Shown one piece after another: positions 17,389-27,059 of a stretch of DNA of 54,756 nucleotides (its first letter is position 1; every line of letters begins with the position of its first letter). The notes beneath the pieces are model-generated. The model searched no databases. It was not told the origin of the DNA and worked only from the letters and a program-made list of their open reading frames with translations. A program made the position numbers and the translations under genes. The stretch is taken from NCBI GenBank assembly GCA_013299045.1, contig JAAFJX010000026.1:1-54756 (forward strand), in the 5' to 3' direction. This DNA comes from Cytophagales bacterium. GTDB lineage: Bacteria > Bacteroidota > Bacteroidia > Cytophagales > Bernardetiaceae.

Positions 17389-17437
17389 CGCCTTGTAAAA
17401 ACAACGATTTTACAAAACCCACTCAAAAAATAAGGCG

Positions 17438-20400
17438 ATGTTGCTAAAAGAACTCCTCAGTCAAAAAATTCTGATAATTGATGGTGCTATGGGTACTATG
17501 ATTCAGCGCTACCAGCTTACTGAAAACGATTTTCGTGGCGAACGTTTCAAAAATTTTCATAAGGACCTCAAAGGCAATAACGACCTGCTCTCTCTCACCC
17601 GCCCCGAGATTATTAAGGCCATACACCGCGATTATCTGAACGCTGGGGCAGATATTCTTGAAACCAATACTTTCAGCAGCACTAAAGTTGCAATGGCTGA
17701 CTACGATATGCAGGATTTGGCTTATGAACTCAATTTTGAGTCCGCCAAGTTGGCCAAAGAGGTTTGCAAGGAGTTTATAGACAAACCTCGCTTCGTGGCA
17801 GGCGCAATGGGCCCAACCAACCGCACAGCCTCACTTTCACCTAACGTCAATGACCCAGGCTTCAGAGCCGTTACTTTTGACGAACTAGTGGACGCTTATT
17901 TTGAGCAAGTCAGTGGCCTCGTGGAAGGCGGTTCGGATATTCTTCTTATTGAAACCATTTTTGATACGCTCAACGCCAAAGCAGCTATTTTTGCCATAGA
18001 CAAATATTTTGAGGCTAAAAAAGTGCCCAAGGCCAAGCGTCTTCCTGTCATAGTTTCAGGCACTATCACGGACGCAAGCGGGAGGACTCTCTCTGGCCAA
18101 ACCGTGGAAGCATTTTGGAACTCCATACGCCATACAGATAATTTGCTTTCTGTTGGCCTTAATTGCGCACTAGGAGCAGAATTACTCAAACCTTTTCTAG
18201 CAGATTTGGCGCGAGTGGCCGATGTGCCAGTTTCGGCTTACCCCAATGCGGGCTTGCCGAATGAATTTGGGCTTTACGATGAAACACCCCAAACAATGGC
18301 TAATTTTATCCGCAGCTTTGCTGAAGATGGCCTGCTGAACTTAGTAGGAGGCTGCTGTGGAACCACCCCAGACCACATCAAAGCGATTGCCGAAACAGTC
18401 TGCTCGTTTGAACCACGCATGAGCGCAAACGGAAAAAACATCTTGCAGCTAAGTGGATTAGAGCCTTTTAATGTTTTTGAGGGCGCAAATTTCGTTAATG
18501 TGGGTGAGCGCACCAACGTTACTGGCTCGCGCAAATTCGCCAAACTTATTGTTGAGGGTAAATACGAAGATGCGCTCAGTGTGGCAAGGCAGCAAGTAGA
18601 AGGTGGGGCACAGGTGCTCGATGTAAACATGGACGAGGGTATGCTGGACTCCGAAGCCGCCATGAAAAAGTTTTTGAATCTTTTAGCGTCTGAACCAGAC
18701 ATTGCCAAGTTGCCAATTATGGTAGATTCGTCCAAATTCTCTGTTATAGAAACTGGTCTAAAGTGCTTGCAAGGCAAAGGCATCGTTAATTCCATTTCAC
18801 TCAAAGAAGGCGAAGCCGAGTTTATTAGACAGGCTAATATCGTCAAACGATATGGTGCGGCTGTGGTGGTCATGGCCTTTGATGAGCAGGGACAAGCCGA
18901 TACCTTTGAGCGCAAAACAACAATATGCCAGCGTTCGTACAATATTCTGACACAACAAATTGGCTTTCCGCCCCAAGACATTATTTTTGACCCCAATATT
19001 TTTGCAGTAGCTACTGGTATTGAAGAACATAACAACTATGCGTTGGATTTTATCAATGCAACAGAATGGATTAAGAAAAACCTGCCACACGCCAAGGTAA
19101 GCGGAGGGGTCAGTAACGTGTCGTTTTCTTTCAGAGGCAACGACCACGTTCGCGAGGCTATGCACGCTGTTTTTCTTTACCACGCCATTGGCAAGGGTAT
19201 GGATATGGGTATTGTAAACGCGGGTATGCTGCAAGTGTATGCCGAAATTCCTAAAGACTTGCTAGAGCGCGTTGAAGATGTAATCTTGAACAGACGGCCA
19301 GATGCCACAGAGCGCTTGGTGAACTTCGCCGAAACGGTAAAAGCTGGCGGCAAAAAAATTCAAAAAGATGAGTCATGGAGGCTTGAGCCTGTCCAAAAAA
19401 GACTGCAACACGCCCTCGTTAATGGCATTGTGGACTACATTGACCAAGATACTGAGGAAGCCCGTCAGCTCTACGAATCGCCGCTTTTGCTCATTGAAGG
19501 TCCGCTCATGGACGGTATGAATATAGTAGGCGACCTTTTTGGTTCTGGCAAAATGTTTCTGCCGCAGGTGGTAAAAAGTGCACGTGTTATGAAAAAATCA
19601 GTGGCCTATCTTATCCCTTTTCTGGAGGCCGAAAAAGAGCGCCTCAAAGCAAGTGGCCTAGCGCGAAAAAACGGTAAAATTTTGCTTGCTACTGTTAAAG
19701 GCGACGTACACGACATCGGCAAAAACATAGTCGGTGTGGTTCTGGCTTGCAATAACTACGAAATTATTGACTTGGGAGTCATGGTGTCTGCTGACAAAAT
19801 CTTGAAAACAGCCATAGACGAGCAAGTGGATATCATTGGTTTGAGTGGCCTAATAACGCCTTCATTAGATGAAATGGTTTATGTGGCGCAAGAAATGCAA
19901 AAACGCGGCTTTAAGATTCCCCTACTTATTGGTGGCGCTACTACCTCTCGTATTCACACGGCTGTCAAAATTGACCCACAGTATCAATTTCCTGTTGTAC
20001 ACGTCCTAGACGCATCAAAGGCTGTTCCGGTGGCTGGCTTACTTCTGAACCCTCAAACAGTTTCAAATACTCGTGATAACTACAAAAGCGAGTATGAAAC
20101 CCTCCGTAACGACCACGCGCTGCGCCAGAATGCCAAAGAGCTTATGCCATATACAGAAGCGCAAACTCTCAAATACCCAATTTCGTGGCAAAGCTACAAA
20201 CCTGCTAAGCCTAACTTTTTAGGGGTTAAATATTTCCAGAATTATGATTTGGCCGAAATAGCCAAACTCATTGACTGGAGTCCATTTTTTATGACTTGGG
20301 AACTCAAGGGCGCTTATCCGCGCATTTTGGACAATGAAACTTACGGTGTTGAAGCGCGTAAACTCTTTGCCGATGCCCAATCCTTGCTCAAAAAGATAAT

Positions 20401-21118
20401 TGACGAAAAGTTGCTAACTGCCAACGCAGCTTTAGGTATTTTTCCTGCCAACTCTGTTGGAGACGACCTAGAAATTTATACTGATGAGAGCCGTAAGTCT
20501 TTGGCTAAAAAGCTGCATAATTTGCGCCAGCAAAACAAAAAAAGCAAAGTGGGTCAAATTCAACTCTGCCTCAGCGACTTTGTAGCACCTCAAGAAAGCG
20601 GCCTGCAAGACTACGTGGGCGCATTCGTAGTAACGAGCGGCTTAGGTGCAGAAGAACTCGCCAAAAAGTATGAAGCCGAGCACGACGACTACAATGCCAT
20701 CATGGTCAAGGCCTTAGCAGACCGACTCGCCGAAGCCTTTGCCGAACTCCTGCATTTGCGCCTGCGCCGTGAATTTTGGGGTTATGCAGCGGACGAAGAA
20801 CTCAGCGACGAGGACATTATACGAGAGCGTTACAAAGGCATACGACCAGCGCCCGGCTACCCAGCCTCGCCCGACCACACCGAAAAAATGACACTTTTTG
20901 AGCTGCTAGATGCTGAAAAGCACACTGGGGTGTCGCTGACCGAAAATTTAGCCATGTATCCGGCTGCTTCGGTATCGGGTTTTTATTATGCACACCCAGA
21001 GTCCCAGTATTTTGGGGTGGGGCGCATACAAAAAGACCAAGTGGAGGCTTATGCAAAGCGTAAAAAAATGAGTATAGCAGAAGTAGAGCGCTGGTTAGGA
21101 AGTTCTCTGGCTTACTAG
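17438..21118 (+). CDS. metH: B12-dependent methionine synthase
   Basis: Transfers the methyl group of 5-methyltetrahydrofolate to homocysteine through methylcobalamin. At 1226 residues it is a full-length MetH. In order: homocysteine/zinc domain with Cys ligands in [11 protein letters not shown] (near 245) and [11 protein letters not shown] (near 305); pterin-binding domain with [17 protein letters not shown]; cobalamin cap and B12-binding domain with the lower-ligand motif [11 protein letters not shown] (His near 757) and [13 protein letters not shown]; reactivation domain ending in [15 protein letters not shown] and [16 protein letters not shown] for SAM binding. A hairpin overlaps its stop codon. 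It creates B12 demand that fits the riboswitch-controlled gene 11 kb upstream. No metF is seen here. Confidence 0.97.
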   Translation: MLLKELLSQKILIIDGAMGTMIQRYQLTENDFRGERFKNFHKDLKGNNDLLSLTRPEIIKAIHRDYLNAGADILETNTFSSTKVAMADYDMQDLAYELNFESAKLAKEVCKEFIDKPRFVAGAMGPTNRTASLSPNVNDPGFRAVTFDELVDAYFEQVSGLVEGGSDILLIETIFDTLNAKAAIFAIDKYFEAKKVPKAKRLPVIVSGTITDASGRTLSGQTVEAFWNSIRHTDNLLSVGLNCALGAELLKPFLADLARVADVPVSAYPNAGLPNEFGLYDETPQTMANFIRSFAEDGLLNLVGGCCGTTPDHIKAIAETVCSFEPRMSANGKNILQLSGLEPFNVFEGANFVNVGERTNVTGSRKFAKLIVEGKYEDALSVARQQVEGGAQVLDVNMDEGMLDSEAAMKKFLNLLASEPDIAKLPIMVDSSKFSVIETGLKCLQGKGIVNSISLKEGEAEFIRQANIVKRYGAAVVVMAFDEQGQADTFERKTTICQRSYNILTQQIGFPPQDIIFDPNIFAVATGIEEHNNYALDFINATEWIKKNLPHAKVSGGVSNVSFSFRGNDHVREAMHAVFLYHAIGKGMDMGIVNAGMLQVYAEIPKDLLERVEDVILNRRPDATERLVNFAETVKAGGKKIQKDESWRLEPVQKRLQHALVNGIVDYIDQDTEEARQLYESPLLLIEGPLMDGMNIVGDLFGSGKMFLPQVVKSARVMKKSVAYLIPFLEAEKERLKASGLARKNGKILLATVKGDVHDIGKNIVGVVLACNNYEIIDLGVMVSADKILKTAIDEQVDIIGLSGLITPSLDEMVYVAQEMQKRGFKIPLLIGGATTSRIHTAVKIDPQYQFPVVHVLDASKAVPVAGLLLNPQTVSNTRDNYKSEYETLRNDHALRQNAKELMPYTEAQTLKYPISWQSYKPAKPNFLGVKYFQNYDLAEIAKLIDWSPFFMTWELKGAYPRILDNETYGVEARKLFADAQSLLKKIIDEKLLTANAALGIFPANSVGDDLEIYTDESRKSLAKKLHNLRQQNKKSKVGQIQLCLSDFVAPQESGLQDYVGAFVVTSGLGAEELAKKYEAEHDDYNAIMVKALADRLAEAFAELLHLRLRREFWGYAADEELSDEDIIRERYKGIRPAPGYPASPDHTEKMTLFELLDAEKHTGVSLTENLAMYPAASVSGFYYAHPESQYFGVGRIQKDQVEAYAKRKKMSIAEVERWLGSSLAY

Positions 21119-21140
21119 GACAAAAAAATGATTGTCCTAA
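21116..21140 (+). terminator. Hairpin overlapping the metH stop codon
   Basis: TAGGACAA (beginning at the stop codon) pairs with TTGTCCTA around an A-rich loop. It is followed by As rather than Ts, so it is not a textbook terminator. It may stabilise the 3' end of the mRNA. Confidence 0.35.
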
Positions 21141-21254
21141 AAAAACAGGGGCTTAAATACCAAAATATTTTTTGCTTACTGAACATTTCAAACAAACTTT
21201 GTGTATGTTTGCATAGAGATTTTTTACAGGAAAACCACAAAAGAAAACACGCCT

Positions 21255-22157
21255 TTGTTTTTTGATGATTATATAACGTTTGGGCCTCAGAAACAGCCAA
21301 GTGATGCCATTAAGTCTTCTGAACTGATACTCAATTCGGACGGAAGTATTTATCATTTGAACCTCAAGCCTGCTGATATTGCCGATACCATCATAGCAGT
21401 TGGCGACCCAAGCCGCGTTTATGAAGTGAGCCAGCATTTTGACGAAGTTTTTTTTGAAATGAACAGGCGTGAGTTTATTACCCAGACGGGTTTGTACAAA
21501 GGCAAGCCTCTTACTGTCATGTCTACGGGCATGGGCACAGACAATATAGAAATTTTTATGACGGAGCTAGATGCACTCGTGAATGTGGACTTCAAGAGTC
21601 GCACTCCTGAGCGTCTTTTACGAAAACTAACCGTTATCAGAATTGGGACTTCGGGCAGTATTCAGAAGAACATTCCTGTAGGAACGCATTTGGCCACGGT
21701 TACGGCGGTGGGTTTGGATAGCCTCATGCAGTTTTATAACCCCAAGCAGTATGCAAATGAAGTGGCTGTCTGTCAGTCAATTAAAAAAGTACTTGGCCTT
21801 GAATATACACCGTATGCGAGTTCTTGTTCTGAGAACCTGCTCCGAAAACTTGGCTTTGATATGACACACGGCATCACGGTTACTTGTCCTGGGTTTTATG
21901 GTGCGCAAGGCCGCCACATTCGGTTAAACCCCAGACATCAGGACTTTATAGACAAATTGAGCCGTGTGGGTGGAAGCGACTTTACACTCACCAATTTAGA
22001 AATGGAAACAGCAGGTTATTATGCGTTAGGTCGTTTGTTAGGCCATGAAATGCTTTCTGTGAATGCCATTTTAGCAAACCGAGCGACGGGAGAATTTGCA
22101 AGCAATCCTCAAAAAGTAGTAAGCAGTTTGATAAAAAAAGTCTTGGAACGGGTTTGA
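21255..22157 (+). CDS. Nucleoside phosphorylase, uridine phosphorylase type
   Basis: A member of the purine/uridine phosphorylase family I, splitting a nucleoside with phosphate into base and ribose-1-phosphate. The start of the domain (SELILNSDGSIYHLNLKPAD) is the usual N-terminus of Bacteroidota homologues. Phosphate site GDPSRV, the MSTGMGTDNIEIFMTELDAL region, RIGTSGSIQ, and NLEMETAGYYALG (ribose-binding Glu-Met-Glu) are present. The start is unclear because there is no ATG before the domain. In-frame options are GTG 21201, TTG 21255 and ATT 21309. A TATGTTTG promoter box at 21204-21211 argues against the GTG, so I use the TTG. Pyrimidine or nucleoside salvage is the likely role. Confidence 0.88.
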   Translation: MFFDDYITFGPQKQPSDAIKSSELILNSDGSIYHLNLKPADIADTIIAVGDPSRVYEVSQHFDEVFFEMNRREFITQTGLYKGKPLTVMSTGMGTDNIEIFMTELDALVNVDFKSRTPERLLRKLTVIRIGTSGSIQKNIPVGTHLATVTAVGLDSLMQFYNPKQYANEVAVCQSIKKVLGLEYTPYASSCSENLLRKLGFDMTHGITVTCPGFYGAQGRHIRLNPRHQDFIDKLSRVGGSDFTLTNLEMETAGYYALGRLLGHEMLSVNAILANRATGEFASNPQKVVSSLIKKVLERV

Positions 22158-22424
22158 AGACAAGCTTTTCGTTGTTATGTCCTGAGCTTAGAATTTCTAC
22201 CATCTATTCAAAAAAAAATCCAGTAGCCTGTTCTTTCGCTTGTACACCTCAACTTCTGTTGTTGTGGCTCATGCCTTTGATTGCTACAATCGTCAATCTT
22301 TCTCACATTCAAGACAAGGCTAAAAGTTTAGTCTTTTGATGCGGAAACCCTATAATTTTTTTATTTGCTTTTTTTAGTTTTATAATTCTCTTAATTTTGT
22401 GAAAAATTCACCCGCCTAAAACAC
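22158..22424. other. Intergenic spacer, no gene seen
   Basis: Contains the repeat motif at 22334-22353. A TAATTTTG box near 22392 is a plausible -7 element for the next gene. No coding signal. Confidence 0.4.
22334..22353 (+). repeat. Dispersed 20-base repeat motif
   Basis: TTTTGATGCGGAAACCCTAT differs from 17321-17340 at one position. It occurs alone here, without the foldback element. Confidence 0.6.
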
Positions 22425-22811
22425 ATGAAAGTACAGATAGAAACCATTGATGTTCAGTTTAACGAGGAGTTGAACTGTGTGTTTATGCACGTTAAAACCT
22501 ATTCCAGTCCAGAACAAATCCGTATTGGGGCAGTTAAGGCACTAGAAATGTTTAATGGTCAGAATGCCACTTCTGTTTTTGTTAAACAGACGAATCCCGA
22601 AGAGCCTAATTTCATACAAAGTAATTGGGTAATTGATGAATGGTTTCCACAACTAGTGAGCAATGGTCTCAAACAATACGCTTTGGTGGTGCCCCCAGCA
22701 TTCTACAATACACTTCAGCCTCAGGTGCGCCAAACCAAGATAGGTAATGTGTATTATGGCTATTTTACAACAGACGCTGAAGCGCTCAAATGGCTCAAAA
22801 CAAAGAAATAA
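22425..22811 (+). CDS. Small STAS/SpoIIAA-like hypothetical protein
   Basis: A 128-residue soluble protein. The pattern IDEWFPQLVSNGLKQYALVV near residues 67-86, followed by P, and the final GYFTTDAEALKWLKTKK resemble a family of small Bacteroidota proteins with a SpoIIAA/STAS-like fold. In those, a W-x-P motif precedes a strand ending in VVP and the C-terminal helix has an EA-x-x-WL ending. The function is unknown. A single-domain regulatory partner or sensor is possible. It precedes the large propeller protein by 63 bases on the same strand. Confidence 0.6.
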   Translation: MKVQIETIDVQFNEELNCVFMHVKTYSSPEQIRIGAVKALEMFNGQNATSVFVKQTNPEEPNFIQSNWVIDEWFPQLVSNGLKQYALVVPPAFYNTLQPQVRQTKIGNVYYGYFTTDAEALKWLKTKK

Positions 22812-22874
22812 AACCCTTTAGTTTCGCTTGCTCTTTTTCTAGACCATTTCCCTAACAACAGCGGCCCTATAGCC

Positions 22875-25736
22875 ATGCGTGCATTTCTTAAAAAAGTGAG
22901 TTCATTTTGGGTAACAAAAACTCAAACGCAAAAAGCCACGCTACTCTTGCTATTTGCTGCGTTTGTATTGGTCATTATTGCCTTTATTATTTTTGTTAGA
23001 CCCAAAGACCATGAAGACGGTGTTTGGAAGCTCATTCCAGACGAGGCTGTCATGGTCATTGAAAGTTCGCGTCTTATTGATACTTATCAAAAATTAAAAA
23101 CAGCGACTATCTGGCGTAATTTACGACAAATAACCTACTTTGATACGATTCATCACCGTGCCGAAGCCCTCAAACTACTCCGAACAGACAGCCTCAGCAT
23201 TCCCGAATTTTTGCGTGGCCGAAACACATACGCGGCTTTGATGATTACTGCTCGCACTGAGTTTGATTATCTCTTTTTAGTGCCTCTCAAAGCCCATGAA
23301 CAATTTTTTGCGCAGGATTTATTCGCTAAGGTGTGCAATGCGAATCAGCTAAAATTGAGGTCGCGCAACTACAACGAAATGCCGATTTATGAAATTTACA
23401 ACAATCAAAATTTTGAACTAGAATTTGTTTATTGCATACATCAAGATTATCTGATTTGCAGCTATGCACCCATGCTTGTAGAAGACGCTATTCGCAAAAT
23501 CATGGACAATGAGCCTAGTTCTTTCTTTGATAGCAACAAGGGGCTTTTTAAGCTGGCACAGATGGCTGACGATGACGCGAACTTATACATTAACTTCAAA
23601 AAAATTCCTAGTTTTCTGAGTTTGTTTACAGAAGATAGCGCACGCCCCTTACTGGAAGCCTTAGAACAAACCACTTCAGCTTTTTCGCTTGATGCCATGA
23701 TTGCAGACAACAGCCTGCTCATGAACGGCTACTCACTTTTTAGTAAAGGCGAAGAGAGTCAAAAGCCAGACTATGTACACCTTTTGAGCACCCAAGAGCC
23801 TACTTCGCTGACAGATTTACTCAAAATTGTGCCCAAGCAAACCGCTGTTTTTTACCGACTTGGCCTTAGTAAACCCAGTGTATTCTTTGATGCTCGCAAT
23901 GAGTGGTGGGAGAAGCATGAGCCAGCGCAGTACAGTAAGTTAGACAATTTGGCTTCGGAATACAATTTTGAGACCCAAAAATTTTTGAAAAATATTAAAA
24001 ACGAAGTAGCGGTGGCCTATCTTGAACCAGAACAAGGACAAGCAGTAGCAGACAAGCTCGTTTTTGTACGCCTCAGCCAGCGTGGAGTGGCCGAAAAAGC
24101 ACTCCAGAAATTAGCCGAGAATACAGCCACCAACAACAAGAATAAAATTAGCCAAAAATATGGGCGTTATACGTTTACGCATATCAACTTGCCTAACCTG
24201 CCAACTATTTTATTCGGAACGGCCTTTGGCGACTATCCCAATACTTATTACACATTCTTGAATGACGATTATCTGGTTTTTGCAACCCGTGAAGTCGCTT
24301 TGCGCCAGCTCATTGAAGGAATTAAGCAAGAAGAAGTATGGGATAAGCTCATTTCGCATAGGCAGTTTCTAGACCAAATTGGCACAAAGTCTAATCTGAA
24401 CTTTATTGTGAATGTGCCGCGGGCATGGCATTTATTCAATCCGTATCTGAATAGCACCTGGCAGGAATCTTTCGAGAAGAATAAATTTGAACTACTCAAA
24501 TTTGAATTTGTTGGTTGCCAATTCATTGCAGAAACAGATAAAATGGAAGCAAATTTTACAATTAGGCACGAAAAGTCTGCCAAATCTTCCGAGTCTGGCA
24601 TAGAAAACGACACCTCAGAAAGCTTAGTGGCTACCAATTTTGCAGTTGAAAAGAATACGAAATTTCAGAGTTGGCTGATTGGCCAGCCGCATATTGTCAA
24701 GAATTATACCGACCGTAAACCAGAAGTCATCGTTCAAGATGCAGCCTACAACGTACACTTGATAGGCAATGATGGCAAGATACTCTGGACACGCAATCTT
24801 GGCGACGCACTCTGCGGCAAAGTCCTACAAATAGACTACTACAATAACGGCAAACTCCAGTATCTGCTCTCTACAACGCGCCACCTCTACCTCATGGATA
24901 GGCTAGGACGCATCGTGGGTGAGTTTCCAGTGGTTATACCCGCTGGGCAGCGCATAGAACACCTATCTGTTATAGACTACGACAACAGCAAAAACTATCG
25001 CATAGCCGCTGCCACACACGAAGGCAATATTTACTTGTATGACAAGGACGGTCGTCCGCTAGATGGTTGGCAGCCTAAAAGCCTTTCGGGTGGTTTGACT
25101 GCCCCCCTTACGCACCTGCGCGTTGCTGGACGCGACTGCATTCTGGCTTTGCAAAAAAACGGCATTGTGAGCGTTCTCAAGCGCGATGGCGTGCAGTATC
25201 CGCGCTTTCCGCTAGCCTTTAATGAAAGCGACCTAGGCGGCACGTTTTTCGCAGACCTCAACACGAACTTAGGTAACTCTACCATCACGGTCATTAATAC
25301 TAAAGGTGACTTGATTGATTTTAATTTGGACGGAAAAATTACAAATCTGGGTGCTTTAGAGGCCAAGTCGGCCAAGTCTATGTTCAGTTTATGTCGTGAT
25401 GTGGTCAGCGGACAAACTTGGATTGTAGCACGCCAAGAGGATAAAGACCTTACGCTCCTCACGCCAGACGGCAAAGAGATATTCATGAAAACGTTTAATA
25501 CGGCTTCGCCCAAAGACGTTTGTTACTATAATTTTGGCGGCGGCACTGAGCTTGTAACCGTCTTTGATAAAGTTGAAAAAAACACTTATATCTACTACAT
25601 GAGTGGAGAGTTGGTCAATCATAAACCTGTTTCTTCGCCTCAAAAAATAGCGCTTTTGTATTCCGAAACACTCAAAAAGTATTTGGTTTACAAAACGCTA
25701 AAAGGGGAGTGTCAAGTATTGAGTTTTGAGCGTTAA
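22875..25736 (+). CDS. Large membrane-anchored protein, DUF3352-like plus beta-propeller
   Basis: A 953-residue protein with one membrane helix at about residues 22-42 (TLLLLFAAFVLVIIAFIIFV) and a large periplasmic or outer part. Residues 50-570 resemble DUF3352-type proteins (VWKLIPDEAVMVIESS at the start, repeated F-T-x-L-N-D-D-Y-L-V-F-A elements). From about 600 on there is a propeller of the PQQ/WD type with repeats such as VHLIGNDGKILWTRNLGDAL, YLMDRLGRIVGEFPV and IYLYDKDGRPLDGW. The function is not known. anmK starts 12 bases after its stop codon, so they may be co-transcribed; this hints at an envelope role but does not prove it. Confidence 0.7.
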   Translation: MRAFLKKVSSFWVTKTQTQKATLLLLFAAFVLVIIAFIIFVRPKDHEDGVWKLIPDEAVMVIESSRLIDTYQKLKTATIWRNLRQITYFDTIHHRAEALKLLRTDSLSIPEFLRGRNTYAALMITARTEFDYLFLVPLKAHEQFFAQDLFAKVCNANQLKLRSRNYNEMPIYEIYNNQNFELEFVYCIHQDYLICSYAPMLVEDAIRKIMDNEPSSFFDSNKGLFKLAQMADDDANLYINFKKIPSFLSLFTEDSARPLLEALEQTTSAFSLDAMIADNSLLMNGYSLFSKGEESQKPDYVHLLSTQEPTSLTDLLKIVPKQTAVFYRLGLSKPSVFFDARNEWWEKHEPAQYSKLDNLASEYNFETQKFLKNIKNEVAVAYLEPEQGQAVADKLVFVRLSQRGVAEKALQKLAENTATNNKNKISQKYGRYTFTHINLPNLPTILFGTAFGDYPNTYYTFLNDDYLVFATREVALRQLIEGIKQEEVWDKLISHRQFLDQIGTKSNLNFIVNVPRAWHLFNPYLNSTWQESFEKNKFELLKFEFVGCQFIAETDKMEANFTIRHEKSAKSSESGIENDTSESLVATNFAVEKNTKFQSWLIGQPHIVKNYTDRKPEVIVQDAAYNVHLIGNDGKILWTRNLGDALCGKVLQIDYYNNGKLQYLLSTTRHLYLMDRLGRIVGEFPVVIPAGQRIEHLSVIDYDNSKNYRIAAATHEGNIYLYDKDGRPLDGWQPKSLSGGLTAPLTHLRVAGRDCILALQKNGIVSVLKRDGVQYPRFPLAFNESDLGGTFFADLNTNLGNSTITVINTKGDLIDFNLDGKITNLGALEAKSAKSMFSLCRDVVSGQTWIVARQEDKDLTLLTPDGKEIFMKTFNTASPKDVCYYNFGGGTELVTVFDKVEKNTYIYYMSGELVNHKPVSSPQKIALLYSETLKKYLVYKTLKGECQVLSFER

Positions 25737-25748
25737 TCACAAAGAAGT

Positions 25749-26834
25749 ATGGCAGAACAGCCCAGAATCAATGAGTTTCGTGTAATAGGTTTGATGTCTG
25801 GCACTTCGCTAGACGGCCTCGATATTGCCTACTGCCGCTTTTGGTACGAAAATGACCAATGGTTTTACAAAATAGAGCAAACTGAAACGGCAGAGTATGA
25901 CCCGCCAGAGCAAACCCGTCTCTACGAAGCCATGAAAGCATCTGGTTGGGACTTAACCATCTTGAACCGCGATTTTGGCCGCTACATGGGCAAATGCGTA
26001 AGGGCTTTTAGCGACAAGTACAAGCTCCAACCTCATTTTGTGGCTTCGCATGGACACACTGTTTTTCACAACATTGAGGAGGGCATTACGCTGCAAATTG
26101 GAAGCCCTTTTGAGCTAGCTGCGCATTCAGGGTTGCCTGTGGTGGCAGACTTTAGGAGTCTGGACGTGGCTATGGGCGGACAGGGCGCGCCTCTTGTGCC
26201 TATTGGCGACCATTTGCTGTTTTCGGACTATGATTATTGCTTAAACATTGGTGGCATTGCCAACATCTCTTTTGTGGAAAATGCAGAAAGACGCGCTTTT
26301 GATGTTGCGCCTGCCAATATTTTATTGAATCGTTTGGCGCGTTTGCGTGGTGTGGCTTATGACCGCGATGGTCTTATAGCGCGAAGTGGGCACATAGATG
26401 AGAATTTGCTGAAAAAATTGAATGATTTGGACTATTATGAACAACCTTTTCCGAAATCGCTTGGCCGTGAGTGGATAGACGAAAGCGTTTGGCCTCTTTT
26501 GGAAGCCAGCAGCCTAAGTGCCGAAGATAAACTTGCTACAGTAGCTTTGCACAGTGCGCAACAGATAGCTGCCGTTTTAGACCAGAGCAAATCGGCACAA
26601 CTTTTGGCCACGGGTGGAGGGGTTTATCATCAAGTACTGATAGAAAATCTGCAAAGATGTGCGCCCAAATGCCAAATTATTATCCCAAATACGGAGCTAG
26701 TCTTGTACAAAGAGGCTCTCATTTTTGCGTTTCTGGGGGTGCTTCGTTGGTGTGGGCAGGCCAATAGCTTGGCTTCTGTAACAGGTGCTACGCAAAACTT
26801 ATGTGGTGGCGCTATTTATTTACCGCCGCGCTAA
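25749..26834 (+). CDS. anmK: Anhydro-N-acetylmuramic acid kinase
   Basis: Phosphorylates and opens 1,6-anhydro-N-acetylmuramic acid to MurNAc-6-phosphate during peptidoglycan recycling. It has 361 residues, the standard length. The ATP-binding start RVIGLMSGTSLDGLDIAYC (residues 11-29) is diagnostic. Later motifs are VASHGHTVFHN, PVVADFRSLDVAMGGQGAPL, CLNIGGIANISF, and LLATGGGVYHQVL near the C-terminus. It starts 12 bases after the large propeller protein. No murQ or transporter partner is adjacent. Confidence 0.96.
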   Translation: MAEQPRINEFRVIGLMSGTSLDGLDIAYCRFWYENDQWFYKIEQTETAEYDPPEQTRLYEAMKASGWDLTILNRDFGRYMGKCVRAFSDKYKLQPHFVASHGHTVFHNIEEGITLQIGSPFELAAHSGLPVVADFRSLDVAMGGQGAPLVPIGDHLLFSDYDYCLNIGGIANISFVENAERRAFDVAPANILLNRLARLRGVAYDRDGLIARSGHIDENLLKKLNDLDYYEQPFPKSLGREWIDESVWPLLEASSLSAEDKLATVALHSAQQIAAVLDQSKSAQLLATGGGVYHQVLIENLQRCAPKCQIIIPNTELVLYKEALIFAFLGVLRWCGQANSLASVTGATQNLCGGAIYLPPR

Positions 26835-26973
26835 AGTGCGCCTAATTCTATAAAAAAAGTTATTATCAACCGATTTTTTTGTGCCTGCACGAACAGCACG
26901 AGCGTTTTGGACAAATAATAACCCGCCACAGTCCTGATTATTATAAGAAAATACGCCGACCGTCCCCCAATAC

Positions 26974-27004
26974 TTTGCTATGCCAAGCAAAAAAACTAAC
27001 TTTG
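26974..27004 (+). promoter_or_regulatory. Bacteroidota-type promoter of the type IX secreted protein
   Basis: TTTG at 26974-26977 and TAACTTTG at 26997-27004, with an ideal 19-base spacer. The ATG follows 55 bases later. Confidence 0.75.
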
Positions 27005-27059
27005 CAAAACCATTCTATTAAAATGCCGAGTTTTTTAAAGCCAAGAAATTACTAAAAAA

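Noticed and set aside
17307-17437. Possible riboswitch in the metH leader
   Set aside because: I looked for B12-box (AGTCAGGAGACCTGCC) and SAM (GCAACC/GGTGC) hallmarks and found none; only a promoter is visible.
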